35,307 nucleotides of DNA from Thermoleophilia bacterium UBA6103 (GCA_002423545.1 DIWP01000010.1:15084-50390), one strand, 5' to 3'. Numbered from the stretch's first letter, positions 1-7,799 are shown. Notes: generated by a model not told the origin, from the sequence alone. Translations and numbers: made by a program.

Positions 1-592
1 GCATGCGGTCGGCCTCATCGAGCACGAGCGTGCTTACCTCGTCGAGGCTGAGGTCGCCCTGCCGCATCATGTCGAGCAGGCGACCGGGCGTGGCGATCAG
101 CAGGTCGACGCCGGCCCGTGCGGAGCGCGCCTGCGGCCCGTACGTGACGCCGCCGTAGACGGCCAGCAGTCGCACGCCGGTCTTGGCAGCCAGCGTGCGG
201 CCCACAGTCTCGATCTGCGCCGCCAGCTCGCGCGTCGGCGTGACCACGAGGGCGCGCGGTGTACCGGGAGCGGCGCCGCGGCCACGCGGACGCGCCGCCC
301 GCCGTACCGACTCGCCGCCGCCGGACGCCAGATCCTGCAGGATCGGCAGCAGGAAGGCAGCCGTCTTGCCGGTGCCGGTCTGGGCACAGCCGACCACGTC
401 GCGGCCCTCGAGCACGTACGGCACCGCCTGCTCCTGGATCGGAGTCGGGATCCGGTAGCCGGCCGCGTCGACGCCGTGCAGCACCGGGCCGCGCAGGCCC
501 AGATCGGCGAACGCGTCGGCGCGCGCCGTTCGATGATAGGTGGTGTCGGCCGTCTCGGGGACGGCCTGGATCGTGGGGATGGTCTGATTCAA
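1..592 (-). CDS. DEAD/DEAH-box ATP-dependent RNA helicase (N-terminal part, runs off the left edge)
   Basis: This is the first ~197 codons of an ATP-dependent RNA helicase, read on the minus strand; the C-terminal part lies outside the window. In order I see a Q-motif-like stretch (YRIPTPIQEQAVP), Walker A/motif I AQTGTGKT at about residues 70-77, motif Ia PTRELAAQ, motif Ib TPGRLLD and motif II DEAD at about residues 193-196, the last codons before the edge. That is RecA-like domain 1 of superfamily 2. The start chosen is TTG at 592, preceded by a purine-rich GAGAGAGAA; no nearer in-frame ATG exists. A Gly/Arg-rich insert (about residues 87-105) lies between motifs I and Ia. Such proteins remodel RNA in ribosome assembly, mRNA decay or cold response; which of these applies cannot be told. 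The 280 bases upstream (593-872) hold no gene I can support and probably carry its promoter and leader. Confidence 0.9.
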   Translation of the reverse strand, partial: MNQTIPTIQAVPETADTTYHRTARADAFADLGLRGPVLHGVDAAGYRIPTPIQEQAVPYVLEGRDVVGCAQTGTGKTAAFLLPILQDLASGGGESVRRAARPRGRGAAPGTPRALVVTPTRELAAQIETVGRTLAAKTGVRLLAVYGGVTYGPQARSARAGVDLLIATPGRLLDMMRQGDLSLDEVSTLVLDEADRM

Positions 593-872
593 AGGTTCTC
601 TCTCTCGTGATGAGCGCGCGCAGCGAACCGGCACGTCGCCGGCCGGCAACGCGTGAAGCTCATCGGGTCGGGTGCCCCCGGTGTGAGGGCGGATGCGATA
701 CGGACGATGTTCCTTTCGTCAGAACTCTGTCCGGTCGCGCACAGGATTCTGGAGTCTCTACTGGGGAGGATCCTCGCCGCGATGCGGCAAGGGAATGAAC
801 CGGCTCCTCAAACTACGAATGGAACAGTAACAGGTCGCGTGCTGCTTGGCAAGCCGTCGAGGGCCGGCCGGC

Positions 873-2201
873 TCAGCCCACCATGTAGCCGATGTCCGAT
901 CCGGCCGTGGGATAGGCCCAGACGGCCTCACCGACCTGCTCGGCGGTGAGTCCGTGCCGCACCGCCAGAGCGAAGACGTTGATGACCTCCTCAGCGTTGA
1001 CGCCGAGGACGTGGGCGCCCAGCAGCCGGCCGCCGTCTCTCTCGCGGACGATCGTGGCGCCGGCGCGGTCGAAGCCGACTCGCCACTGCGTGAACCACGA
1101 GCTCATGTCCTTGAACACGACCTCGACGTCGTCTCTGCCCCGTGCCTCGTCGGAGGTCATTCCGACGGCCGCCAGCGGCGGGTCGCTGAAGAGGACGGAG
1201 GCGGTGGCGTGCGGATCCCAGGACGTCGGGTCGCCGAGGATCGTCTTCGCGAGGGCTCCCGCCTCGCGAGACGCCGCAGGCGTGAGCGGCAGACCGCGCG
1301 ATGCCGCGTCGCCGGCCGCGAAGACGCGCGGGTTCGAGATGCTGCGCATCATCTCATCGACCAGGATGCCACGCCCGTCGGCCTCGACCCCGGCGACCGC
1401 CAGGTCGAGATCGTCCAGATCGGGCACGCGCCCGGCGCCGTGGACGACCATGTCCGTCTGGAACTCGGATCCCGCCGCGCGAGCCACGAGAGCCGGCCCG
1501 CGCCGCTCGACCGCCTCCAGCGGTGCGTCGAGCCGGACGTCGATGCCCATGTCACCGTAGCGACGGACGAGGATGTCGGTCAGCGCGGAGTCGAAGCGCT
1601 TGAGGACACGTCCCGAGCGGTGCAGGATGGCCACCTCGGCGCCGGCGCGGCGCGCCAGGGCGGCCAGCTCGAACGAGATGTAGCCGCCACCGACGAAGAC
1701 GATCCGCCGTGGCAACTCGTCCAGATCCATGAAGCCGTCCGAGTGGACGAGCAGATCCTCGCCGGGAATGCCGAGCGAGCGCGGCCGGGAACCGGTCGCC
1801 ACCACCACATGCCCTGCGTGCAACCGCTCGCCGCACACCTCGACCGTGTCCGCGGACACGAACCGCGCCTCGCCGTGGAAGAGCGTCACGCCGGCGTCGC
1901 GCAGACCCTGCTCGGTGCGCTCCGGCATCCCGCCGACATACTCGCGTTTGCGGCGCATGAGTTCGGACCACTCGATGTGGATGTGGCCGCCGACGCCCTC
2001 GCCGGCCAGGCTCTGCGCACGGCACACGACCTCCGAGGCGGCGACCAGGACGCGCTTCGGGTCGCAGCCGCGCTGCTTGCAGGTCCCCCCGTACGGCAGC
2101 CGGTCGGCGATCGCTACCGACAGCCCTCCCTCGGCGCACAGGGTCGCCGCCCACGCGCCCGCGGCACCCGTACCGATCACAACTACGTCGAACTCCGGCA
2201 T
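873..2201 (-). CDS. NAD(P)/FAD-dependent disulfide oxidoreductase, glutathione-reductase/mercuric-reductase-like
   Basis: A 442-residue flavoprotein of the class I pyridine nucleotide-disulfide oxidoreductase family. Residues 8-15 carry the FAD dinucleotide-binding motif (VIGTGAAG). The redox-active disulfide is GGTCKQRGCDPKR with Cys41 and Cys46 (CxxxxC). A second Rossmann motif (FVGGGYISFELA) for NAD(P)H follows mid-protein, then GRVPD and FAAGD, which contact FAD, then the dimerisation domain. The C-terminal active-site motif reads AYPTAGSD instead of HPTxSE, so Tyr430 stands where the family's catalytic His normally sits. The start is ATG 2201; a longer upstream reading frame exists but the dinucleotide fold begins here. 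It is followed in the genome by the XRE-cupin regulator gene upstream on the same strand (49 bp gap), so the two may be cotranscribed. The substrate (low-molecular-weight disulfide or metal) is not determined. Confidence 0.85.
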   Translation of the reverse strand: MPEFDVVVIGTGAAGAWAATLCAEGGLSVAIADRLPYGGTCKQRGCDPKRVLVAASEVVCRAQSLAGEGVGGHIHIEWSELMRRKREYVGGMPERTEQGLRDAGVTLFHGEARFVSADTVEVCGERLHAGHVVVATGSRPRSLGIPGEDLLVHSDGFMDLDELPRRIVFVGGGYISFELAALARRAGAEVAILHRSGRVLKRFDSALTDILVRRYGDMGIDVRLDAPLEAVERRGPALVARAAGSEFQTDMVVHGAGRVPDLDDLDLAVAGVEADGRGILVDEMMRSISNPRVFAAGDAASRGLPLTPAASREAGALAKTILGDPTSWDPHATASVLFSDPPLAAVGMTSDEARGRDDVEVVFKDMSSWFTQWRVGFDRAGATIVRERDGGRLLGAHVLGVNAEEVINVFALAVRHGLTAEQVGEAVWAYPTAGSDIGYMVG

Positions 2202-2250
2202 CGCTCGCACCCCCACTGATCGGTCACGCATCCGGGCGCACGCCCGAGAC

Positions 2251-2928
2251 TCAGTACTCCGCCGGGATCTCGAAGAAGAGCACGACCGCCTCACGCTCCT
2301 CATCCGGGTTGCGCCAGGAGTGCGGCTCGGCCGGTGAGTAGGCGATCGTGTCGCCCTCGCCGAGGGCGGCGACGCGGTCGCCGAAACGCAGCTCCAGCGC
2401 CCCGCTGCGCACGGTAGCCATCACCAACTCGCCGGGATGCGACCAGGGCTCCTGCCCCGGTGTGCCGCCCGGCTCGATCCGGGTCTCGATGATCTGCGCC
2501 CGCCGCTCCGAACGCGGCGAGAGGACATAGTTGACGACCCCCTCCCCGCCGAAGTAGACGCCCTCGACGTCGGCGCGGCGTACCACGTTGCTCTCGGCGC
2601 CGCCCATGTCCTCGAACAGCGACGACATGCCGATACCGAGCGCCTCGCAGAGGCGATACAGGGATCCGATGGACGGCGAGGTCTCGCCGCGCTCCACAGC
2701 GCTCACGAACGACCGCGTGACCCCGGCCGCCGAGGCCACATCCTCCAGCGTCAGCGAGCGGCGCTGACGGGCGTCGCGCAGCCGCTGTCCGACCAGTCGC
2801 ACCGGCCAGCGGTCGTCGCGGCCGGCGACCGGCGGCGCCGCTGTGTCCGCCGCCGCGGCGTTCGGCGCCGTCGGGCGCCGCCCGCCGTCACTCGCGCGCT
2901 TGTCGTCTGGCTCACCCACGGTCCGCAC
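2251..2928 (-). CDS. XRE-family transcriptional regulator with C-terminal cupin domain
   Basis: A 225-residue DNA-binding regulator. After a disordered Ala/Pro/Asp-rich N-terminus, residues about 47-102 form a Cro/C1-type helix-turn-helix (RLRDARQRRSLTLEDVAS, then GVTRSFVSAVERGETSPSI). The C-terminal half (about 140-225) is a small cupin barrel (PGGTPGQEPWSHPGELV, EGDTIAYSPAEPHSWRNP). This is the PuuR/SutR-like architecture, in which the cupin usually senses a small metabolite. GTG 2928 is taken as the start; an internal GTG a few codons on is possible. It is divergent from the tyrosine phenol-lyase gene, and the 223-bp gap between them contains palindromes, so it is the natural candidate to control that gene and itself. 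The effector is unknown. Confidence 0.88.
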   Translation of the reverse strand: MRTVGEPDDKRASDGGRRPTAPNAAAADTAAPPVAGRDDRWPVRLVGQRLRDARQRRSLTLEDVASAAGVTRSFVSAVERGETSPSIGSLYRLCEALGIGMSSLFEDMGGAESNVVRRADVEGVYFGGEGVVNYVLSPRSERRAQIIETRIEPGGTPGQEPWSHPGELVMATVRSGALELRFGDRVAALGEGDTIAYSPAEPHSWRNPDEEREAVVLFFEIPAEY

Positions 2929-3040
2929 TGTATCCGCACCCCCTCAGGCGGTCAAAGGCTCAGGTCGACTCCGAATGATCCCTCTTCGGTCGAATCGGAT
3001 GATCCACCCTCGATCGACTCGCTGGAGCCAGCGTCAATCA

Positions 3041-3062
3041 ATGATGGATTCGGTTCCATCAT
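3041..3062. promoter_or_regulatory. Palindromic operator candidate upstream of the lyase promoter
   Basis: A perfect inverted repeat with 8-base arms, ATGATGGA and TCCATCAT, separated by TTCGGT. It ends 3 bases before the -35 hexamer at 3066. Its placement between the XRE-cupin gene and the lyase gene suggests an operator site; regulator identity is inferred. Confidence 0.55.
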
Positions 3063-3065
3063 ATG

Positions 3066-3095
3066 TTGACACCGGTACACCCGGCATTGTATGTA
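3066..3095 (+). promoter_or_regulatory. Sigma-70-type promoter for the lyase gene
   Basis: TTGACA at 3066-3071 and TATGTA at 3090-3095, separated by 18 bases, about 55 bases before the ATG. A second TTGACA at 3108-3113 has no convincing -10. Confidence 0.6.
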
Positions 3096-3116
3096 TTCCA
3101 CTAGCAGTTGACATTC

Positions 3117-3132
3117 GATGCCATCCGGCATC
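3117..3132. promoter_or_regulatory. Short inverted repeat in the lyase leader
   Basis: Perfect 6-base arms GATGCC and GGCATC around ATCC, between the promoter and the ribosome site at about 3141. It could be a second operator half or a small leader hairpin. Confidence 0.35.
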
Positions 3133-3151
3133 AAACGACCCAGGGGGATCG

Positions 3152-4603
3152 ATGACCGCCGCCGAGACGAACGCCGACGAGGCCCGCGAGAACACCGGCG
3201 CCCCGGGAGCCCGCAACAGCCGTCCCGCCCGCCGCTCCTGGGCCGAGCCGTGGAAGGTCAAGATGGTGGAGCACCTGAAAATGACCACGCCGGACGAACG
3301 GCGGGCGGCCATCGAGGCGGCCGGCTACAACACGTTCCTGCTCAAGAGCGAGGACGTCTACATCGACCTGCTCACCGACTCCGGCACCTCGGCGATGAGC
3401 GACGTGCAGTGGGCCGGCATGATGATGGGCGACGAGGCCTACGCCGGCAGCCGCAGCTTCTACCACCTCGAGACGGCGGTCCGGGAGGTCTACGGCTACA
3501 AGTACGTAGTGCCGACGCACCAGGGCCGCGGCGCCGAACACATCCTCAGCCAGATCCTCATCAAGGACGGCGACGTGGTGCCCGGCAACATGTACTTCAC
3601 CACCACCCGTCTGCACCAGGAGCTCGCCGGCGGCACGTTCATCGACGTCATCTGCGACGAGGCGCACCGGCCGGCCAGCGAGTATCCGTTCAAGGGCAAC
3701 GTCGACCTCGACAAGCTGCAGAAGGTGATCGACGAGCACGGCGCCGAGCGCATCCCCTACGTGTGCATCGCCACGGCCGTCAACATGGCCGGCGGCCAGC
3801 CGATCAGCCTCGCGAATCTCCGTGACGTGCGAGCGCTCTGCGACAGGTACGGCATCCGCATCATCCACGACGCCACCCGGGTCGCCGAGAACGCCTGGTT
3901 CTGCAAGGTGCGCGAGGCCGAGTGCGCGGAGATGACGATCGGCGAGATCGTGCGTGCCCTCTGCGACCTCACCGACGGCGCCACGATGAGCGCCAAGAAG
4001 GACGCGCTGGTGAACATCGGCGGCTTCCTGGCCCTCAACGACGAAGACACCTTCCAGGCGGCACGCAACATGTGCGTGGTCTACGAGGGCCTGCACACCT
4101 ACGGCGGCATGGCCGGCCGCGACATGGAGGCGGTCGCCATCGGCCTCTACGAGAGCGTGCAGCTCGATCACATCCGGGCCCGAGTCGGTCAGGTCGAGTA
4201 CCTGGGTCAGAAGCTCATCGACTGGGGCATCCCGGTGGTACGGCCGATCGGCGGGCACGCCGTGTTCCTCGATGCCCGCGCCATCCTGGAGCACCTCGAC
4301 CAGGACGAGTTCCCGGCCCAGGCGCTGGCCGCCGAGATCTACCTGGAGGCCGGCATCCGGGCCATGGAGCGCGGCAACGTGAGCTCCGGCCGCGACCCCA
4401 AGACCGGCCAGAACCGCCGGCCGAAGCTGGAGCTGGTGCGCCTGACCATCCCCCGTCGCGTGTACACCCAGGCGCACATGGACGTCACCGCCGAGGCGGT
4501 GGCCGAGGTCTACGACCGCCGGGCGCAGGTCAAGGGCCTGGAGATGCTCTTCGAGCCGCAGTACCTGCGCTTCTTCCAGGCGCGCTTCCGGCCGCTGGGC
4601 TGA
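3152..4603 (+). CDS. tpl: Tyrosine phenol-lyase (PLP beta-eliminating lyase; tryptophanase family)
   Basis: A 483-residue PLP enzyme of the tryptophanase/tyrosine phenol-lyase family (usual length 455-475, here with a ~25-residue disordered N-terminal extension). The family core is complete: YNTFLLKSEDVYIDLLTDSG, PTHQGRGAEH, GGQPISLANLRDVRALCDR, DATRVAEN, and the PLP-lysine motif SAKKDAL (Lys282/Lys283). Diagnostic positions favour tyrosine phenol-lyase: Arg407 in AMERG (Arg381 in the Citrobacter enzyme, not Arg in tryptophanase) and the C-terminal LRFF pair (Phe474-Phe475, where tryptophanase has His). GNMYFTTTR is also TPL-like. The expected reaction is L-tyrosine + H2O to phenol, pyruvate and ammonia. 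The start ATG 3152 follows GGGGG at good spacing. It lies divergent from an XRE-cupin regulator, which probably controls it. Confidence 0.88.
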   Translation: MTAAETNADEARENTGAPGARNSRPARRSWAEPWKVKMVEHLKMTTPDERRAAIEAAGYNTFLLKSEDVYIDLLTDSGTSAMSDVQWAGMMMGDEAYAGSRSFYHLETAVREVYGYKYVVPTHQGRGAEHILSQILIKDGDVVPGNMYFTTTRLHQELAGGTFIDVICDEAHRPASEYPFKGNVDLDKLQKVIDEHGAERIPYVCIATAVNMAGGQPISLANLRDVRALCDRYGIRIIHDATRVAENAWFCKVREAECAEMTIGEIVRALCDLTDGATMSAKKDALVNIGGFLALNDEDTFQAARNMCVVYEGLHTYGGMAGRDMEAVAIGLYESVQLDHIRARVGQVEYLGQKLIDWGIPVVRPIGGHAVFLDARAILEHLDQDEFPAQALAAEIYLEAGIRAMERGNVSSGRDPKTGQNRRPKLELVRLTIPRRVYTQAHMDVTAEAVAEVYDRRAQVKGLEMLFEPQYLRFFQARFRPLG

Positions 4604-4993
4604 GACGGCGGGCGGCAGATGCGACGTCGTCCCCGGTCGCTCTCCTCAACCGGCGGCGACAGGCCGCCGGGGGGGCGCTCTCCGCTTCCCGCCGCTGGCC
4701 TGAACAGACAGCCGACCGTGCGACCTCGGCTCGCCGCCCCGCTGATCGGAGGGCTAAAGGCGGCATCTCATCTCGCGAGTCCCTGTGGGGTAGCGACGCG
4801 CACGACCTCGGGCCCAGCTCGGCGTGGTTGCCTGCAGCGCTCGCCGGTCTGCCTGTCGGCCCCAAGCGTGCCACCGGTCAAGGTGTGCTCGCGTCTTCAG
4901 CGATGACTTGATCTTCTCGTGCTCACAACGCGCCGTCGTCCTACTACAGTTCCGCGCATGGCTCACGACGCTACTTTGACAAGGAGGGCCTCC
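4604..4993. other. Intergenic region between lyase and small peptide gene
   Basis: 390 bases without a supported gene. It contains the hairpin at 4650-4670. Near the right end is an in-frame ATG at 4958 that could lengthen the downstream peptide but lacks a ribosome site. I found no strong promoter hexamers; TACTACAGT at 4942-4950 is a weak -10 candidate. Confidence 0.4.
4650..4670 (+). terminator. Hairpin downstream of the lyase gene
   Basis: Perfect 8-base arms CCGGCGGC and GCCGCCGG with loop GACAG, 46 bases after the stop codon. It is followed by a G-run rather than a T-run, so it is terminator-like but not canonical. Confidence 0.4.
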
Positions 4994-5176
4994 ATGAAGA
5001 AGCAATGGTCGGCACCACGTCTCCTGATCATGGTGAGAAGCAGGGTCGAGGAGTTGACTCTGACCAGCTGCAAGATCGGGCATGGGTCCATCGAACTCGG
5101 CCCCGACACCAGCGACTACTCCTGCAACTACTGGACGGGCGTCTGTTCGCCGTGTGAGGCCCTGGGCGCCAGCTGA
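4994..5176 (+). CDS. Small Cys-rich peptide, RiPP-precursor-like
   Basis: A 60-residue protein too short for confident family assignment. The start ATG 4994 is fixed by a near-perfect ribosome site AAGGAGG at 4981-4987, six bases upstream. The N-terminal half (1-25) is basic then hydrophobic, with a W-x-x-P-R-L-L-I-M-V-R-S pattern and an acidic EEL, like a recognition leader. The tail from residue 26 carries four Cys (26, 44, 51, 54), several Gly/Ser/Thr and aromatic Tyr42, Tyr46 and Trp47, ending SPCEALGAS. There is no signal peptide or membrane helix. This leader-plus-Cys-rich-tail layout resembles precursors of ribosomally made, modified peptides. No radical SAM, LanM-like, YcaO or protease gene lies in the window, so modification is inference. 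It could also be a small metal-binding protein. Confidence 0.7.
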   Translation: MKKQWSAPRLLIMVRSRVEELTLTSCKIGHGSIELGPDTSDYSCNYWTGVCSPCEALGAS

Positions 5177-5517
5177 GGTCGGCTGCACGGAGTCCCGACA
5201 GGGTGCAGCGCTGGACGCCGAAGCTCAGTGCGGCGATAGTGCTCCCGATGCCGCGTCGTCGTAGAGCTGCATGGCGACCACGAGGCCACGTTCCGCCGCG
5301 TGACATCCCCGGTGGTTCCCGGCGACGCAGCCGAGGCACTGCTCGACACCGCCCAGCGGCTGCCCGATCTCGACCATGCGCGCGAGCTCACGGCAGCGCT
5401 GCGCCCGGCGTCATGAACCCTCACGGCGCCGCTGCACACAGCGTCATGAGCCCTCATGGATATGCCGCGCGATGCCGACAGGACTATCGGACGTCCATCG
5501 ACCAGGAGCGACCGGCG
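5177..5517. other. Intergenic region with coding-like remnant and short repeat
   Basis: 341 bases before the membrane-protein start. On the plus strand a reading frame from 5240 to the TGA at 5414-5416 has coding-like amino-acid composition (ending RELTAALRPAS) but no ATG; its only start codon is GTG 5300. It may be the tail of a decayed gene. A duplicated 19-base sequence lies at 5408-5426 and 5441-5459. Confidence 0.35.
5408..5459. repeat. Imperfect 19-base direct repeat, 33-base period
   Basis: GCGTCATGAACCCTCACGG at 5408 and GCGTCATGAGCCCTCATGG at 5441, 17 of 19 identical, 33 bases (11 codons) apart. Each contains ATGA. Confidence 0.6.
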
Positions 5518-6528
5518 TTGCCCTCTGCCGTCATGCCATCCGCTGTCAGGTTCGCCGTCGACGCGCTCGGCCAGAGCCTGCTGGGCCCGGAGCGGGCCGC
5601 CTTGGCCGGCTTCATCCTCGGACTCCTGCTGACGTTCATCGGCATCCGCGTCAACACCCGTCTCATCAGGGCTAACGTCAGCTGGTGGTTCCACGACATC
5701 GAGTCCGACGACGGCGTGCACGTGCACCACATGGTGATCGGCGTGGTGCTCATGGTGATCGCCGGCCTGCTGCTCATCGCCCTGCTTCCCACCGGCCTCT
5801 GGCTGCAGCTCACCGCCATGCTCTTCGGTGCCGGCGTGGCGCTCACACTCGACGAGTTCGCCCTCATCCTGCGCCTGCAGGACGTCTACTGGACGAAGGA
5901 GGGCCGGCTGTCGGTCGACGCCGTCATCGTGGTCCTCTGTGTCGCCGTGTTCTTCTTCCTCGGCCTGCGCCCCCTGGTGGGAGAGGCGACCGACGACCCG
6001 GAGACCGGCGCCGCCGCGTACGCGTTCCTGGCCGCCGTCATCCTGAGCAACTTCGGCTTCGCCGTCCTCTGCTTCCTGAAGGGCAAGCTGTGGACCGGAC
6101 TCTTCGGGATGTTCATCCCGATCGTCGCCGAGGTGGGAGCCATCCGGCTGGCCCGCCCTGGATCGCCCTGGGCGCGCTGGCGCTACACGACGCGGCCCAA
6201 GCGGCTGGCCCGCGCCCAGCGTCGCGAAGACCGGCTGGCGGCGTCGGTCCGCTCCTGGAAGTCGGCCTTCTACGATCTCATCGCCGGCAAGCCGCACCTG
6301 CCGAGCGTGGCGCTTCAGGCGCCGGGGCCGGGCTCGGACGAGGGCGGCCCTGCGGGCGGCTCGTCCGGCGGCCCCGCAGGCAGCCCCTCCGGCGACTCCT
6401 CAGGCGGCCCCGCTGACGGCTTCTCGGGCGACCTCTCAGGCGACTCCGCGGCCGCCTGCTCGGGCGACCGCTCACACGATCCCGCGGGCGGCTTCTCACA
6501 CGGCCCCGCGGACGACTCCCCGATGTGA
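5518..6528 (+). CDS. Polytopic integral membrane protein with HVHH motif
   Basis: A 336-residue membrane protein of unknown function. Six hydrophobic segments are visible: AALAGFILGLLLTFIGI, MVIGVVLMVIAGLLLIALLP, LTAMLFGAGVALTLDEFALI, AVIVVLCVAVFFFLGL, YAFLAAVILSNFGFAVLCF and LFGMFIPIVAEVGAIRL. Before the second is WFHDIESDDGVHVHHM, whose clustered His/Asp/Glu could bind metal; I recall similar uncharacterised actinobacterial membrane proteins with FHDIE...HVHH. A basic cytoplasmic stretch follows the last helix, then a ~65-residue Gly/Ser/Pro/Asp low-complexity tail. The start TTG 5518 is chosen because AGGAG at 5504-5508 sits nine bases upstream; ATG 5533 and ATG 5413 are alternatives. No function is assigned. 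Confidence 0.75.
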   Translation: MPSAVMPSAVRFAVDALGQSLLGPERAALAGFILGLLLTFIGIRVNTRLIRANVSWWFHDIESDDGVHVHHMVIGVVLMVIAGLLLIALLPTGLWLQLTAMLFGAGVALTLDEFALILRLQDVYWTKEGRLSVDAVIVVLCVAVFFFLGLRPLVGEATDDPETGAAAYAFLAAVILSNFGFAVLCFLKGKLWTGLFGMFIPIVAEVGAIRLARPGSPWARWRYTTRPKRLARAQRREDRLAASVRSWKSAFYDLIAGKPHLPSVALQAPGPGSDEGGPAGGSSGGPAGSPSGDSSGGPADGFSGDLSGDSAAACSGDRSHDPAGGFSHGPADDSPM

Positions 6529-6586
6529 GTCACAGCCGCGGGACGGCCGCTGCGTCGTCCTGGCGTGGTCGCCGGTCGCTGTGACT
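6528..6586. terminator. Long-spaced inverted repeat between convergent genes
   Basis: AGTCACAGC at 6528-6536 and GCTGTGACT at 6578-6586 are perfect complements, with 41 GC-rich bases between. The pair begins at the stop codon of the membrane-protein gene and faces the end of the DUF1295 gene at 6619. It could form a bidirectional terminator stem, but has no T-run. Confidence 0.35.
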
Positions 6587-6618
6587 GCTCGACGGGAACA
6601 TCGAGTGCCTCCGCACGC

Positions 6619-7572
6619 TCACCGTTCCAGGCCGGCAGCTGAGGCGGAACTCTCCTCGCACGACCCTCGGCGAGACCCCAGGGGCAACAGCCGCGACGTG
6701 CCGGCCATGTACTCCGCGTAGCCCAGCCGCGTCGCCAGCGCGCGCCGCTCCATCATCGGGACGCTCACGAACACGAACAGCAGGGTGATGGCCGTGGCGC
6801 CGAGGCCGGTCCACCACCACTCCCACCCGGCGGCCAGCGCGAACAGATAGAGACCCCACCAGGTCGACACCTCACCGAGGTAGTTCGGGTGGCGGCTGCG
6901 CGACCAGAGACCATCCTCGATCGGCAGCCCGGCGTTCCGCTGATCGCGCCGGAAGCGTCGCAGCTGCTCGTCAGCGGCAAACGCCAGGAGGACGGCCCCC
7001 AGCGTCACGACGGCCGCCACCACGTCCAGCCACCCGAAGGGCGCGACGGGAGCCGCGATGGCCGCGTAGAGCGGCAGGCAGCCGAGGTAGACCATCACCG
7101 TCGGGAACAGATGGATGCCGAAGAAGCTGACAGGCCAGTAGAGGCGGCCGAAGCGCCGACGGAAGCCCACGTAACGGAAGTCCTCTTTGGTGAGGCCCGG
7201 CCAGTCCCGATAGAAGTTGCTCGTGAGGCGCACGCAGTACAGCACGACGAGGGCGGTCACGAGAGCGCCACGCAGGTCGAGGCTCGAGGCAGACGTGGCG
7301 AGCCAGATGTAGTAGCCCGCGATCGCCGCCGGCTGCAGACTCCAGTACGGGTCGTACACGCTGGAGTTGTCGGCCAGCACCGAGGCCGCGAAGACGACGG
7401 CGGTCGCCGCCAGGTCGGCGACCGCGACCACCACCAGCGCGTGGACGACCGGGCCGGCGTCGATGCCCGACGCCGCCCATCCGGCGGCGAGCGCGGCGGC
7501 GAGCGCGGCCACGTAGGTCGCCACGCTCAGCGACACGCCGACCCACTTCTGCTCGCGTCGATCACCGGTCAT
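6619..7572 (-). CDS. DUF1295 / steroid 5-alpha-reductase-like membrane protein
   Basis: A 317-residue polytopic membrane protein. It has several hydrophobic helices from residue ~14 on (VSLSVATYVAALAAALAAGW onward). Its C-terminal part carries the family signature DGLWSRSRHPNYLGEVSTWW, then GLYLFALAAG and a final MMERRALATRLGYAEYMAGT, typical of DUF1295 and of the isoprenylcysteine methyltransferase / steroid reductase superfamily, where the Arg-His-Pro-Asn-Tyr motif binds NADPH or SAM. The substrate is unknown. The start ATG 7572 follows GAAGGGG at suitable spacing; a reading frame extends upstream but looks non-coding. It is transcribed alone, convergent with the preceding membrane protein and divergent from the secreted repeat protein. 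Confidence 0.82.
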   Translation of the reverse strand: MTGDRREQKWVGVSLSVATYVAALAAALAAGWAASGIDAGPVVHALVVVAVADLAATAVVFAASVLADNSSVYDPYWSLQPAAIAGYYIWLATSASSLDLRGALVTALVVLYCVRLTSNFYRDWPGLTKEDFRYVGFRRRFGRLYWPVSFFGIHLFPTVMVYLGCLPLYAAIAAPVAPFGWLDVVAAVVTLGAVLLAFAADEQLRRFRRDQRNAGLPIEDGLWSRSRHPNYLGEVSTWWGLYLFALAAGWEWWWTGLGATAITLLFVFVSVPMMERRALATRLGYAEYMAGTSRLLPLGSRRGSCEESSASAAGLER

Positions 7573-7799
7573 CCCGAGTCCCCTTCGATCTCGAACCCCC
7601 CGGCACACCACGGGCGCGCGTTCGAACAACAGCTCGACCGCACCTTGCAGGAGCACATGCGGTCAACCGGCACCCTACCAGACGACCGCCCGTACTCAGA
7701 GCAGGCCCGGCGCCGATCGGTCCGGGGCGGGGTGTAATGCCGCACCGGGAGCGTCGTTGAACGGTCGAGGACCACGTCAACGACATCAGGTAGGTGACC

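Noticed and set aside
846..2219. Long plus-strand open frame opposite the flavin oxidoreductase
   Set aside because: The minus strand has full FAD, redox-disulfide and C-terminal motifs; the plus frame is a GC-rich shadow.
3131..4477. Minus-strand open frame opposite the lyase
   Set aside because: The plus strand encodes a complete tyrosine phenol-lyase-type enzyme.
3152..4603. Call as tryptophanase
   Set aside because: Arg407 and Phe474-Phe475 match tyrosine phenol-lyase; tryptophanase has His at the first Phe position.
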